Source: an uncultured Prevotellaceae bacterium (GTDB lineage Bacteria; Bacteroidota; Bacteroidia; Bacteroidales; Bacteroidaceae). From it: a stretch of DNA of 11,051 bases. Below are positions 1 to 7,080 of this stretch, piece after piece (within the stretch, counting starts at the first letter, position 1; every line of letters begins with the position of its first letter). Under the pieces are notes generated by a model. That model had not been told where the DNA came from. It worked only from the letters and a program-made list of their open reading frames with translations, and searched no databases. A program made the position numbers and the translations under genes. Location: assembly GCA_947306605.1 (NCBI GenBank), contig CAMZHB010000027.1, forward strand, positions 1-11,051, read 5' to 3'.

Positions 1-1
1 G

Positions 2-9
2 TATCTTTG
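2..9 (+). promoter_or_regulatory. Bacteroidetes-type -7 promoter box for the envelope gene run
   Basis: The bases TATCTTTG match the TAnnTTTG -7 consensus used by the Bacteroidetes primary sigma factor. The box ends 25 nt before the first ATG at 35, a normal leader length. The matching -33 element (TTTG or TTG about 20 nt further upstream) would lie outside the window, so only half the promoter can be seen. It would drive the glycosyltransferase and the genes packed behind it. Confidence 0.6.
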
Positions 10-34
10 CGACTTAATATAAAGAATTTCACGT

Positions 35-1072
35 ATGGCACACGTGTTGGCAATGCGGTTTTCGGCCCTCGGCGACGTCGCCATGACGGTACCGGTGGTG
101 CGGTCGTTTGCGCTGGCATATCCTCAGCATGAGGTGACGCTGGTGAGCCGCCCCATGGCCGCCCCGCTCTTCGAGGACATGCCTGAGAACGTGCATTTCC
201 GCGCTGTCAATGTCAATAACTACAAGGGTTTGAACGGTCTTATGCGGCTCTACCGCGAGTTGGAAGCCGAAGGCTACGACGCCGTGGCCGACCTGCACGA
301 CGTGCTCCGCACCAAACTGCTGCGCCTGCGTCTGGGATCCGGCGGACGGCCCACGGCACACATCCGGAAGGGACGCAAGGAGAAGAAACGTCTGACCTGC
401 CTGAACCACCGCCAGCTGCAGCCCCTGCGCACGTCGGTGGAACGCTATGCCGACGTGTTCGCCCGCCTGGGTTATCCCGTGACTGTCGACTTGGAAACCG
501 CCCTGCCGGCCAGTGGCGGCAGCGAACCCGCAAAAGGCCCCGGCAAGAAAGAGGACGGACAGCGGTGGATTGGCGTGGCTCCCTTTGCCCGGCACAAAGG
601 AAAAATCTATCCGTTGGAACAGACCGCGCAAGTCATCCGTCTGCTGGCACAAAAGCCAGACTGCCGCCTGTTTCTCTTCGGGGCGGGCGAGCAGGAACGC
701 CAGTGGTGCGACACACAGGCCGAAGGCTACGACAACGTCACCTCGCTCGTGGGCCAATACAATATGAAAGAGGAATTGAACCTGATGGGACGTCTCGATG
801 TCATGATTTGCATGGACTCGGCCAACCTCCATCTGGCCTCACTGGCCGGTACACGCACGGTGGTGCTGTGGGGCGCCACCCATCCCTACGCAGGCTTTGC
901 CGCCCTGCAACGGCCGGGCAGCCGGAACCTGCAACTCGACATGGAGTGCCGGCCCTGCTCCATTTTCGGAAACAAACCATGTAAGAACAATGAACCCTAT
1001 GCCTGCCTGCACGACATCGCCCCGGAAACGGTGGTGGAAACGGTGGAGGAAGTTCTGGGTATTAAGAAATAG
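35..1072 (+). CDS. Glycosyltransferase family 9 (LPS heptosyltransferase-like)
   Basis: This 345-residue protein is predicted to transfer a sugar, probably ADP-heptose-type, onto the LPS core at the cytoplasmic face of the inner membrane. The N-terminus has the GT9 signature FSALGDVAMTVPVV (residues about 9-22), where the ALGD stretch begins the acceptor-side Rossmann domain. The C-terminal half has the donor-binding motif MDSANLHLASLAG (D261, S262, H266) followed by VVLWGATHP. Length fits WaaC/WaaF/RfaF proteins (about 320-350 residues). Residues about 157-180 form a Gly/Pro/Lys-rich linker between the two domains. The C-terminus is Cys-rich (CRPCSIFGNKPC), a common trait of Bacteroidales members. 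The start follows the -7 box by 25 nt and keeps the family N-terminus intact. The stop lies 1 nt before the next start, so translation is probably coupled. The exact sugar and acceptor cannot be read from sequence. Confidence 0.88.
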   Translation: MAHVLAMRFSALGDVAMTVPVVRSFALAYPQHEVTLVSRPMAAPLFEDMPENVHFRAVNVNNYKGLNGLMRLYRELEAEGYDAVADLHDVLRTKLLRLRLGSGGRPTAHIRKGRKEKKRLTCLNHRQLQPLRTSVERYADVFARLGYPVTVDLETALPASGGSEPAKGPGKKEDGQRWIGVAPFARHKGKIYPLEQTAQVIRLLAQKPDCRLFLFGAGEQERQWCDTQAEGYDNVTSLVGQYNMKEELNLMGRLDVMICMDSANLHLASLAGTRTVVLWGATHPYAGFAALQRPGSRNLQLDMECRPCSIFGNKPCKNNEPYACLHDIAPETVVETVEEVLGIKK

Positions 1073-1073
1073 T

Positions 1074-2003
1074 ATGAAGCAAGTGTCCTATTACGTGTTC
1101 TACGGCGTCGTCTATCTGTTTTCGCTGCTGCCCATGTGGGTGCACTACCGCCTGTCAGACCTGATGTATGTGCTCATCTACCACGTGGCCCGCTACCGCA
1201 AAGGCGTGGTGGAGAAAAACCTGAAAAACGCTTTCCCCGAAAAGTCCGACCGCGAACGACGGAGCATTGAACGGCGGTTCTACCGCTTCTTCTGCGACTA
1301 CATGGTGGAGAACGTGAAGTTGCTGACGATGAAAAAGAAGAACGTGATTCGTCGTATGGTCTTCGAAGGCATGGACGACATCGCCCGCTCATTTGAAACC
1401 CACGACGTCGTCTTCATCTACCTCGGTCACTACTGCAACTGGGAATACGTGGCCTCGCTCCAATGGTGGTCACCCCCGGGCGTGAAATGCGCCCAACTCT
1501 ACAGCGCACTCGAGAGCGACACCTTCAACCGTCTGTTCCTGGCCATACGCGGACGCTACGGCGGCGACAACATCAACAAGAAAGACAGCCTGCGCGCCAT
1601 CATGCGCTACCGGCAGACCGGGCAGAAAGCCATCATCGGATTCATCTCCGACCAAGGCCCCAAGTGGCAGAACATCCACCTGTGGATGGATTTCCTCAAT
1701 CAGGACACACCCGTATTCACCGGAACCGAGCGCATCGCCAAGAAAGTGAACGCCGCCATCTACTACGCCGACATGACCCATCCCCGCCGCGGTTACTACC
1801 GCTGCCACATGCGGTGCATGACGGACAACGTGACAGATTACAAAGAAAACGAACTGACCATCGACTATATGCGGCTGCTTGAAGAAAGCATCCGGAAAGT
1901 TCCTCCGTTCTGGCTCTGGACCCACAACCGCTGGAAACGCCAACGTACGGCCGAAGAACGCAAACAGAACATACAGGAAGTGCACCATGAAGCAAACCAT
2001 TAA
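1074..2003 (+). CDS. Lipid A biosynthesis acyltransferase (LpxL/HtrB/LpxM family)
   Basis: This 309-residue inner-membrane enzyme of the LPLAT superfamily is expected to transfer a secondary acyl chain from acyl-ACP onto lipid A. A hydrophobic N-terminal segment (residues about 5-36, with VVYLFSLLPMWV) is the usual membrane anchor. It is followed by a Lys/Arg-rich stretch with NLKNAFPEKS, a typical family motif (N-L-x-x-A-F-P). The catalytic H-x4-E box is GHYCNWE (H119, E124). Later motifs are GFISDQGP, FTGTERIAKK and the C-terminal WLWTHNRWK, all characteristic. The ATG at 1074 was chosen because it lies 1 nt after the glycosyltransferase stop and gives the normal N-terminus; an upstream in-frame start would overlap that gene by about 175 nt. 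The 3' end overlaps the kinase-like gene by 17 nt. Which acyl chain it adds, and to which position, is not determinable here. Confidence 0.92.
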   Translation: MKQVSYYVFYGVVYLFSLLPMWVHYRLSDLMYVLIYHVARYRKGVVEKNLKNAFPEKSDRERRSIERRFYRFFCDYMVENVKLLTMKKKNVIRRMVFEGMDDIARSFETHDVVFIYLGHYCNWEYVASLQWWSPPGVKCAQLYSALESDTFNRLFLAIRGRYGGDNINKKDSLRAIMRYRQTGQKAIIGFISDQGPKWQNIHLWMDFLNQDTPVFTGTERIAKKVNAAIYYADMTHPRRGYYRCHMRCMTDNVTDYKENELTIDYMRLLEESIRKVPPFWLWTHNRWKRQRTAEERKQNIQEVHHEANH

Positions 2004-2736
2004 ACTGGGCAAAGGTTACGAAGACTGCCGGGCCGAAGTGGAACACATCATAAACCAATTCGACAGGGCAGGCGACACCGTCCACGACGGCCGCAACACC
2101 ATCAAAAGTTTCGACACACCACGAGGACGTTGGAACGTGAAGCGCTACCACCGGCCTTCGTTCTTCAACCGGTTCGTCTATACTCTGCTGCGCCAACCCA
2201 AAGGTTTACGCGCCTTTACATATCCTGAGCGCGTCCTGACTGCAGGCTTTGAAACGCCCGCACCGGTGGCCTATGTGGAGCAGCGTCGCAGCGGGCTGTT
2301 GGATTACTCGTTCTTCATCAGTGAGCAGTGTCCCTACTGCCGCCGGTTCTATGAATTTGGCAATGCCCGTGTGGACGACTGCCGCGACATCGTGAAAGAC
2401 TTTGCCCGCTTTACCGCCGGACTTCACGAGGCAGGCATCTACCACCGCGACTACTCGCCGGGCAACATCCTTTTCGACCGTGTGGACGGCCAGTGGCACT
2501 TCTCCATCGTTGACATCAACCGTATGGAGTTCGGCCCGGTCGACATACAGAAAGGCTGCGCCAACTTTGCCCGTCTGTGGGGACAGCCCGAATGGTTCGT
2601 CCAATTGGCGCAAGACTACGCCCAAGCCAGAGGTGCCGATCCACAGCAATGCATCGAATTTGTCATGGCCGCCCGTGCCAAATTTTGGAAACCGCGCGCC
2701 AAACATTTCAACCTGCCCTACACCCTGCGTTTTTAA
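1987..2736 (+). CDS. Kdo kinase / LPS kinase-like protein (InaA/KdkA/RfaP-type fold)
   Basis: This 249-residue protein has a eukaryotic-like kinase fold. The likely ATP-binding lysine is in WNVKRY (K52). The catalytic loop is YHRDYSPGNILF (H153, R154, D155, N160), and the metal-binding aspartate is in IVDINRM (D176), where DIN replaces the DFG of protein kinases. This pattern (HxDxxxxN with VDxNR) fits LPS core/Kdo kinases better than protein kinases. The inferred role is phosphorylation of a core sugar, most likely Kdo, since Bacteroides-type LPS carries phosphorylated Kdo; this was not shown for this protein. A Cys pair (CPYC, about 115-118) lies in the middle. The ATG at 1987 lies inside the acyltransferase gene (17-nt overlap), implying translational coupling. 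Length matches small LPS kinases. An unrelated small-molecule phosphotransferase is the main alternative. Confidence 0.75.
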   Translation: MKQTIKLGKGYEDCRAEVEHIINQFDRAGDTVHDGRNTIKSFDTPRGRWNVKRYHRPSFFNRFVYTLLRQPKGLRAFTYPERVLTAGFETPAPVAYVEQRRSGLLDYSFFISEQCPYCRRFYEFGNARVDDCRDIVKDFARFTAGLHEAGIYHRDYSPGNILFDRVDGQWHFSIVDINRMEFGPVDIQKGCANFARLWGQPEWFVQLAQDYAQARGADPQQCIEFVMAARAKFWKPRAKHFNLPYTLRF

Positions 2737-2770
2737 TCTGTTACCAATACCAACAAAAAAAGATATTCAC

Positions 2771-5700
2771 ATGAGATTCTTACTGACATTACTGCTGGCA
2801 ACACTGACCACCATAGTAAACGCAGAACCTTCATGGTTCCGCCAAAACGCCATCTCACCCGACGGCAGAACCATCGCCTTCGCTTACAAAGGCGACATCT
2901 TTACCGTGCCGACGACCGGCGGCGAAGCCAAACGCCTGACTTCCCACAAGGCTTACGACGGCTATCCCTGTTGGTCGCCCGATGGACGGTACATTGCCTT
3001 CTCGTCCGACCGTTACGACAACATGGACATCTTTGTCATCGACCGCAACGGCGGAACTCCCAAACGACTCACCACACACACGGCCAATGAGCAAGTATTG
3101 GGATTTCTTGACAACAGTCACGTGCTCTACTCCGCCTACTACATGACGACCCAGACAGACATCGTGTTCCCGGGCGACTTCACCCAAGTCTACAGTGTGG
3201 ATCTCGAAGCTCACCGTCCCGTGCTCTTCTCAGGCATTGCCATGGACGCCATCTCGATACACCCGCAGGGAGGTCTGATCTACCAAAACAAAAAAGGGTA
3301 TGAAGACAATTGGCGCAAGCATCACCGTTCTCCCATCACCCGCGACCTTTTCCTGACACAGACAGCCACAAAAGGGCGCACGTTCAAGCAACTGACCACC
3401 GACAACGTGGAGAACCGCAATCCTGTGTGGAACCGCGACGGCAAGACCTACTACTTCCTCAGTGAGCGCGACGGCATCATAAACGTATATTCCGCCACCA
3501 CCGACGGCGGCACACCCGTCCAGCTCACCCACTTCAAGAAGTATCCCGTGCGCTACCTTTCCGCTTCGGCCGACGGACTGCTGTGTTTCTCGTGGGACGG
3601 CACTCTCTACACCATGCGTCCGGGAAGCCAGCCGCAACCGGTGAACATATCCGTCGTCATGGACGATACGGAAGAATACAATGCCCCGCGCACTGTGACC
3701 GACGGTGCCACAGCCTTCAGCATCGGTAAGGACGAAAAAGAAATCGTCTTTGCCGTCAACGGCGACATCTACGCCACGCTGGCCGACCACGCCACGACCA
3801 AACGTATCACACGCACAAAGGAACAGGAAGCCAATCCCACGCTCAGTCCCGACGGACGCATCGTGGTCTATGCCTCCGAGCGCAACGGCACATGGAATCT
3901 CTATGCCACCACCTTGGCCAACAAGAATGAGAAAAACTTCACCTACGCCACCGGACTAAAAGAGACCGAACTCGTGACCGGCAAAGAGCCGTTCATGCGC
4001 CCCGTCTATTCGCCGGACGGCAAAAAGATAGCCTTCTTGGCCAACAACCGTGAAATCCGCGTTTACGACGTCGCCTCAAAGGCCGTCAACACGGTCCTGC
4101 CCGCCAAGTACAATTTCTCCTACACCGACGGCGACATCAGCTTCCAATGGTCGCCCGACAGCCGCTGGCTGCTCACGTCCTCCATTCTCGACGGAGGATG
4201 GAACAACAAAGACGTGCTCGTGGTCAGCGCCGACGGCAAGCAAGTGGTCAATCTCACCCGCAGCGGTTACACCGACCAGCGACCCAGCTGGACACTCGGA
4301 GGCAAAGCCATTCTCTGGGCCAGCGACCGCCAGGGTTACCGCAGCCACGGCAGTTGGGGCGCAGAGCACGACGCCTACATCATGTTCCTGGACCGTGAAG
4401 CTTGGGCCCTGGCCAACATGAACAAGGACGACCGTGCCTACTACCAAGCCATAAAGGAATCAGAAAAGGCCGAGAACAAACAAGACAAAGAAAAAACAAA
4501 GTCCGACCTTGGAAAGCAGAAGTCGGACCTTGGGAAGCAGAAGTCCGACCTTGAAAAACAGAAGTCGGACTCCACAGGACAGGCCGACATCGTTGAGCCT
4601 CTGAAACTGGACTTCGAAGGTTGTGAGGAACGCATCAAGCGGCTGACCATCAACTCCGGCAACCTCGGCATGATGTACCTCACTCCCGACGGGAAAAAAC
4701 TCTACTACACCGCCCGCTACGAAGGCGGCTACGACCTCTGGATGCACGATCTCGAAGAGAGCACCACAAAGATTGTCAACAAAGGCTTCGGCGGAGGCCA
4801 GTTCATTCCCGACAAAAAAGGCGAAAACCTCTATATCTGTAGCGGTAAAATCAAAAAATACAGTCTGAAAGACAACAAGTCGACCGACATCAATTTCCAG
4901 GCCGAAACCGACGGCCGCAGCAACGTGCGCTACACCAACATCTTCGACCATTGTGTCAACCAGATTCGCGAACGCTTCTGCAACGTCAATTACCACGGCA
5001 TCGACTTCCCCGCCTATGCCGCCCACTACCGCCAGTTCCTGCCGCACATCGACAACGAGCGCGACCTCAGCGAAATGGCCAGCGAACTCATCGGAGAGCT
5101 CAACTGCTCCCACATGGGACTGCGCTACCGGCCCAGTGCCCCCGCCAACCCGACGGCCCGCCTGGGTGCATTCTTCGACTCTGAATACGACGGCGACGGC
5201 CTGCGCATCACTGAAGTCGTGACCGGCGGACCGCTCGACATGCCCGACAGCAAAGTTACGGCTGGATGCATCATCCAGGCCATAGACGGACAGCCCGTGC
5301 TCAAGCATCAGGACTACTTCCCCCTGCTGGCGGGCAAAGCAGGCAAGTGGGTCCACCTCAAGATGACCGACGCCAAAGGCAAATCCGCCTTCGACATCAG
5401 CATGCGCCCCGTTTCGCAATCGGCCGAGACCGCCCTGCTCTACAAGCGTTGGGTTAAGCGCAAGCAACAGTACACCGACGAATACTCCAAAGGCCGCATC
5501 GGTTACGTTCACGTGCAAGACATGGACAGCAAGAGCTTCCGCTCCGTCTATTCCGACATTCTCGGCAAATACCGCACCCGCGAGGCCCTGGTGGTCGACG
5601 AACGCCACAACGGCGGCGGTTGGCTCCACGGCGACCTGGCCGTCCTGCTCAGCGGCAAGCAGTACTTCACCTTCGTGTCACGCGGCCAGGAAATCGGCGC

Positions 5701-6043
5701 CGACCCCTACACCCGCTGGAACCGTCCCTCGTGCGTACTGATGAACGAAGACTGCTACTCCAACGCCCACGGTTTCCCAAACATGTACAAAGCCCTGGGC
5801 ATAGGCAAGCTCATCGGCACACCCGTGCCCGGCACGATGACGGCCGTGTGGTGGGAACAGATTCCCGGCACACACCTCAACTGCGGCCTGCCCCAGATTT
5901 ATTGCATCGACAGCAACGGACGGCCGCTCGAAAACCAGCAACTCGACCCTGACATTGAAATTTACAACACTCCCGAGCAGATGCTCAGCGGCGACGACGC
6001 CCAACTGCGCCGCGCCATCGACCATTTGCTTGGCAAAAACTAA
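2771..6043 (+). CDS. Exported tricorn-like protease (PD40 propellers, PDZ, S41 peptidase domain)
   Basis: This 1090-residue protein follows the tricorn layout. A signal peptide (about 1-18, MRFLLTLLLATLTTIVNA) indicates export, unlike cytosolic archaeal tricorn. Beta-propeller repeats of the SPDG type follow (for example WSPDGRYIAF near 68, LSPDGRIVVY, YSPDGKKIAF, WSPDSRWLL, and LTPDGKKLYY near 638). A helical catalytic domain holds YHGIDF with the probable catalytic histidine H742. A PDZ domain spans about 797-880, and a C-terminal S41 core about 909-1080 has NGGGW (947-951), the probable nucleophile S997 in CYSNAHG, GKLIGTPVPGTM, and E1054 in LENQQLDPDI. His, Ser and Glu are all present, so it is probably active on peptides. 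The residue before the histidine is Tyr where Thermoplasma tricorn has Ser745. Residues 577-604 are a heptapeptide repeat. The ATG at 2771 gives the signal peptide; the longer open frame upstream overlaps the kinase gene in another frame. It lies 34 nt after that gene and 10 nt before the next. Confidence 0.88.
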   Translation: MRFLLTLLLATLTTIVNAEPSWFRQNAISPDGRTIAFAYKGDIFTVPTTGGEAKRLTSHKAYDGYPCWSPDGRYIAFSSDRYDNMDIFVIDRNGGTPKRLTTHTANEQVLGFLDNSHVLYSAYYMTTQTDIVFPGDFTQVYSVDLEAHRPVLFSGIAMDAISIHPQGGLIYQNKKGYEDNWRKHHRSPITRDLFLTQTATKGRTFKQLTTDNVENRNPVWNRDGKTYYFLSERDGIINVYSATTDGGTPVQLTHFKKYPVRYLSASADGLLCFSWDGTLYTMRPGSQPQPVNISVVMDDTEEYNAPRTVTDGATAFSIGKDEKEIVFAVNGDIYATLADHATTKRITRTKEQEANPTLSPDGRIVVYASERNGTWNLYATTLANKNEKNFTYATGLKETELVTGKEPFMRPVYSPDGKKIAFLANNREIRVYDVASKAVNTVLPAKYNFSYTDGDISFQWSPDSRWLLTSSILDGGWNNKDVLVVSADGKQVVNLTRSGYTDQRPSWTLGGKAILWASDRQGYRSHGSWGAEHDAYIMFLDREAWALANMNKDDRAYYQAIKESEKAENKQDKEKTKSDLGKQKSDLGKQKSDLEKQKSDSTGQADIVEPLKLDFEGCEERIKRLTINSGNLGMMYLTPDGKKLYYTARYEGGYDLWMHDLEESTTKIVNKGFGGGQFIPDKKGENLYICSGKIKKYSLKDNKSTDINFQAETDGRSNVRYTNIFDHCVNQIRERFCNVNYHGIDFPAYAAHYRQFLPHIDNERDLSEMASELIGELNCSHMGLRYRPSAPANPTARLGAFFDSEYDGDGLRITEVVTGGPLDMPDSKVTAGCIIQAIDGQPVLKHQDYFPLLAGKAGKWVHLKMTDAKGKSAFDISMRPVSQSAETALLYKRWVKRKQQYTDEYSKGRIGYVHVQDMDSKSFRSVYSDILGKYRTREALVVDERHNGGGWLHGDLAVLLSGKQYFTFVSRGQEIGADPYTRWNRPSCVLMNEDCYSNAHGFPNMYKALGIGKLIGTPVPGTMTAVWWEQIPGTHLNCGLPQIYCIDSNGRPLENQQLDPDIEIYNTPEQMLSGDDAQLRRAIDHLLGKN
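4499..4582 (+). repeat. 21-bp in-frame tandem repeat (about 4 units) in the tricorn-like gene
   Basis: Four consecutive 21-nt units begin at 4499, 4520, 4541 and 4562. The first three encode KSDLGKQ, KSDLGKQ and KSDLEKQ; the fourth is degenerate (KSDSTGQ). The units differ mainly at third codon positions (tcc/tcg, gga/ggg). The preceding stretch (about residues 558-576) is also Lys/Glu-rich. The repeat forms a highly charged, probably flexible or helical linker between two SPDG-type propeller repeats. Because each unit is a whole number of codons, copy-number change would not break the frame. Confidence 0.95.
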
Positions 6044-6053
6044 AAACTGACCT

Positions 6054-6914
6054 ATGAGACGTATCCTATCTTTAATTACACTGATCACTCTTGCCGCGAC
6101 CCTCGCACAAGGGTTGCAGGCCCGCACGTTCCGCATCATGTCCTTCAACATCCGATTGGAAACCTCCGTCGACGGCATCAATATCTGGGACAACCGCAAG
6201 GCCGACGTCGTCCAGTTCCTCAACGCCATGAAACCCGACGTCCTCGGCATGCAGGAAGTCACCTCCAACCAGATGAAATATCTCACCGACACCCTCAAGG
6301 CCTACGGCCACGTGGGCGTGAGCCGCGACGACGGCAAGGACAAGGGGGAATTCTGCCCCGTTTTCTTCCTGAAAGACCGTTACCAGCTCATGAGCAGCGG
6401 CACTTTCTGGCTCAGCGAGACCCCCGAAGAGCCGTCATTCGGCTGGGATGCCGCCTGCCGCCGCATCTGCACCTGGGCTCTCCTGCAGGACAAGAAAAGC
6501 GGCAACAATTTCATCTTCGCAAACACCCATCTCGACCACATCGGTGAACAGGCCCGCCAGCACGGCGCCGAACTCATCAAGAAACGCCTCAGCCGGCTGG
6601 CCAACAACCTGCCCGTCCTCATCACCGGCGACTTCAACGTGAACGACCAGTCGGCGGCATACCAGATCATGACCGGACGCATCTTCCCCATGAACGACGC
6701 GAACAAGGTGGCCAAGAAAGCCACCGGCATGCACACTTCATACCACGCCTGGGGAACCATCCCCGACGACAAAGGGGAAAAAATCGACTTCATCTTCCTC
6801 ACGCCGGGCATCAAGGTCAAGCACGCCCACGTGTGGAACTCACTCATCGGCGAGGGACGCTACCTCTCCGACCACCATCCCCACTACGCCGACCTCAATG
6901 CAAAGGATTTATAA
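6054..6914 (+). CDS. Secreted endonuclease/exonuclease/phosphatase-family protein
   Basis: This 286-residue protein begins with a signal peptide (about 1-23, ending LQA), so it should act in the periplasm or outside the cell. It is a complete EEP (DNase I/sphingomyelinase-like) domain: MSFNIR (N32), MQEV with the metal-binding glutamate E68, NTHLDH (H159, D161), GDFNVN (D193, N195), KIDFIF (D245) and LSDHHPHYADL (D273, H274). All catalytic positions of the fold are present. The FNIR, WDNRK and FWLSETPEEPS elements resemble Bacteroidales proteins usually labelled only as EEP-family hydrolases. Substrate could be a phosphodiester lipid, a sugar phosphate or nucleic acid; sequence alone does not decide. 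The start lies 10 nt after the tricorn-like stop, so the two are probably co-transcribed. It ends convergently with the minus-strand pair, with a hairpin in between. Confidence 0.88.
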   Translation: MRRILSLITLITLAATLAQGLQARTFRIMSFNIRLETSVDGINIWDNRKADVVQFLNAMKPDVLGMQEVTSNQMKYLTDTLKAYGHVGVSRDDGKDKGEFCPVFFLKDRYQLMSSGTFWLSETPEEPSFGWDAACRRICTWALLQDKKSGNNFIFANTHLDHIGEQARQHGAELIKKRLSRLANNLPVLITGDFNVNDQSAAYQIMTGRIFPMNDANKVAKKATGMHTSYHAWGTIPDDKGEKIDFIFLTPGIKVKHAHVWNSLIGEGRYLSDHHPHYADLNAKDL

Positions 6915-6955
6915 TAGTTTTTGACATTGCCGCCACAAACGTAGGATTTGGGCCC

Positions 6956-7010
6956 TCAAAGGCGGCGTTTCGGACTGCAGAAGCGGCGTTTCAGAATTTT
7001 GAAACGCCGC
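6956..7010. repeat. GAAACGCCGC-type intergenic repeat, left copy
   Basis: The 166-nt gap between the convergent genes (6915-7080) holds two GCGGCGTTTC units (6962-6971 and 6983-6992). The second is followed by its own inverted copy, ending GAAACGCCGC at 7010. The 14-mer TTTTGAAACGCCGC at 6997-7010 recurs exactly at 9581-9594, and a 19-nt core at 6985-7003 matches 9548-9566 at 16 of 19 positions. It looks like a dispersed, non-coding repeat. The rest of the gap is AT-rich with no recognisable gene. Confidence 0.8.
6983..7010. terminator. Perfect 11-bp hairpin between convergent genes, possible bidirectional terminator
   Basis: The arm GCGGCGTTTCA (6983-6993) is the exact reverse complement of TGAAACGCCGC (7000-7010), with the 6-nt loop GAATTT. 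It lies 68 nt after the stop of the EEP-family gene and 70 nt beyond the stop of the minus-strand gene, where a shared terminator would be expected. Only a weak T-rich stretch (AGTTTTA) follows on the plus strand and no T-run on the minus strand, so a classic intrinsic terminator is uncertain. The hairpin is also part of the repeat described at 6956-7010. Confidence 0.5.
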
Positions 7011-7080
7011 ATCAGTTTTACCGGTTCTGAAACCCGATAAAAAACAACCCGTTACGAAACATCCGGTTTTGGGGTGATAT

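Noticed and set aside
29..832. 267-codon minus-strand open frame opposite the glycosyltransferase
   Set aside because: Shadow frame; the plus-strand GT9 motifs are unambiguous and no minus-strand motif is seen.
897..1073. Upstream extension of the acyltransferase frame into the glycosyltransferase
   Set aside because: The extension lacks family similarity, and the ATG at 1074 gives the normal membrane-anchor N-terminus.
2402..2770. Upstream extension of the tricorn-like reading frame
   Set aside because: It lies inside the kinase gene in another frame, reads as Ser/Thr/Pro-rich nonsense and would bury the signal peptide that begins at 2771.
4499..4582. Possible CRISPR-like array
   Set aside because: The units are contiguous with no spacers, are in frame and encode a heptapeptide; it is a coding tandem repeat.
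4460..5629. 389-codon open frame on the minus strand inside the tricorn-like gene
   Set aside because: It is antisense to a clearly conserved coding region, its translation has the Val/Ala/Gly-rich composition typical of a GC-rich shadow frame, and it has no promoter or family motif.
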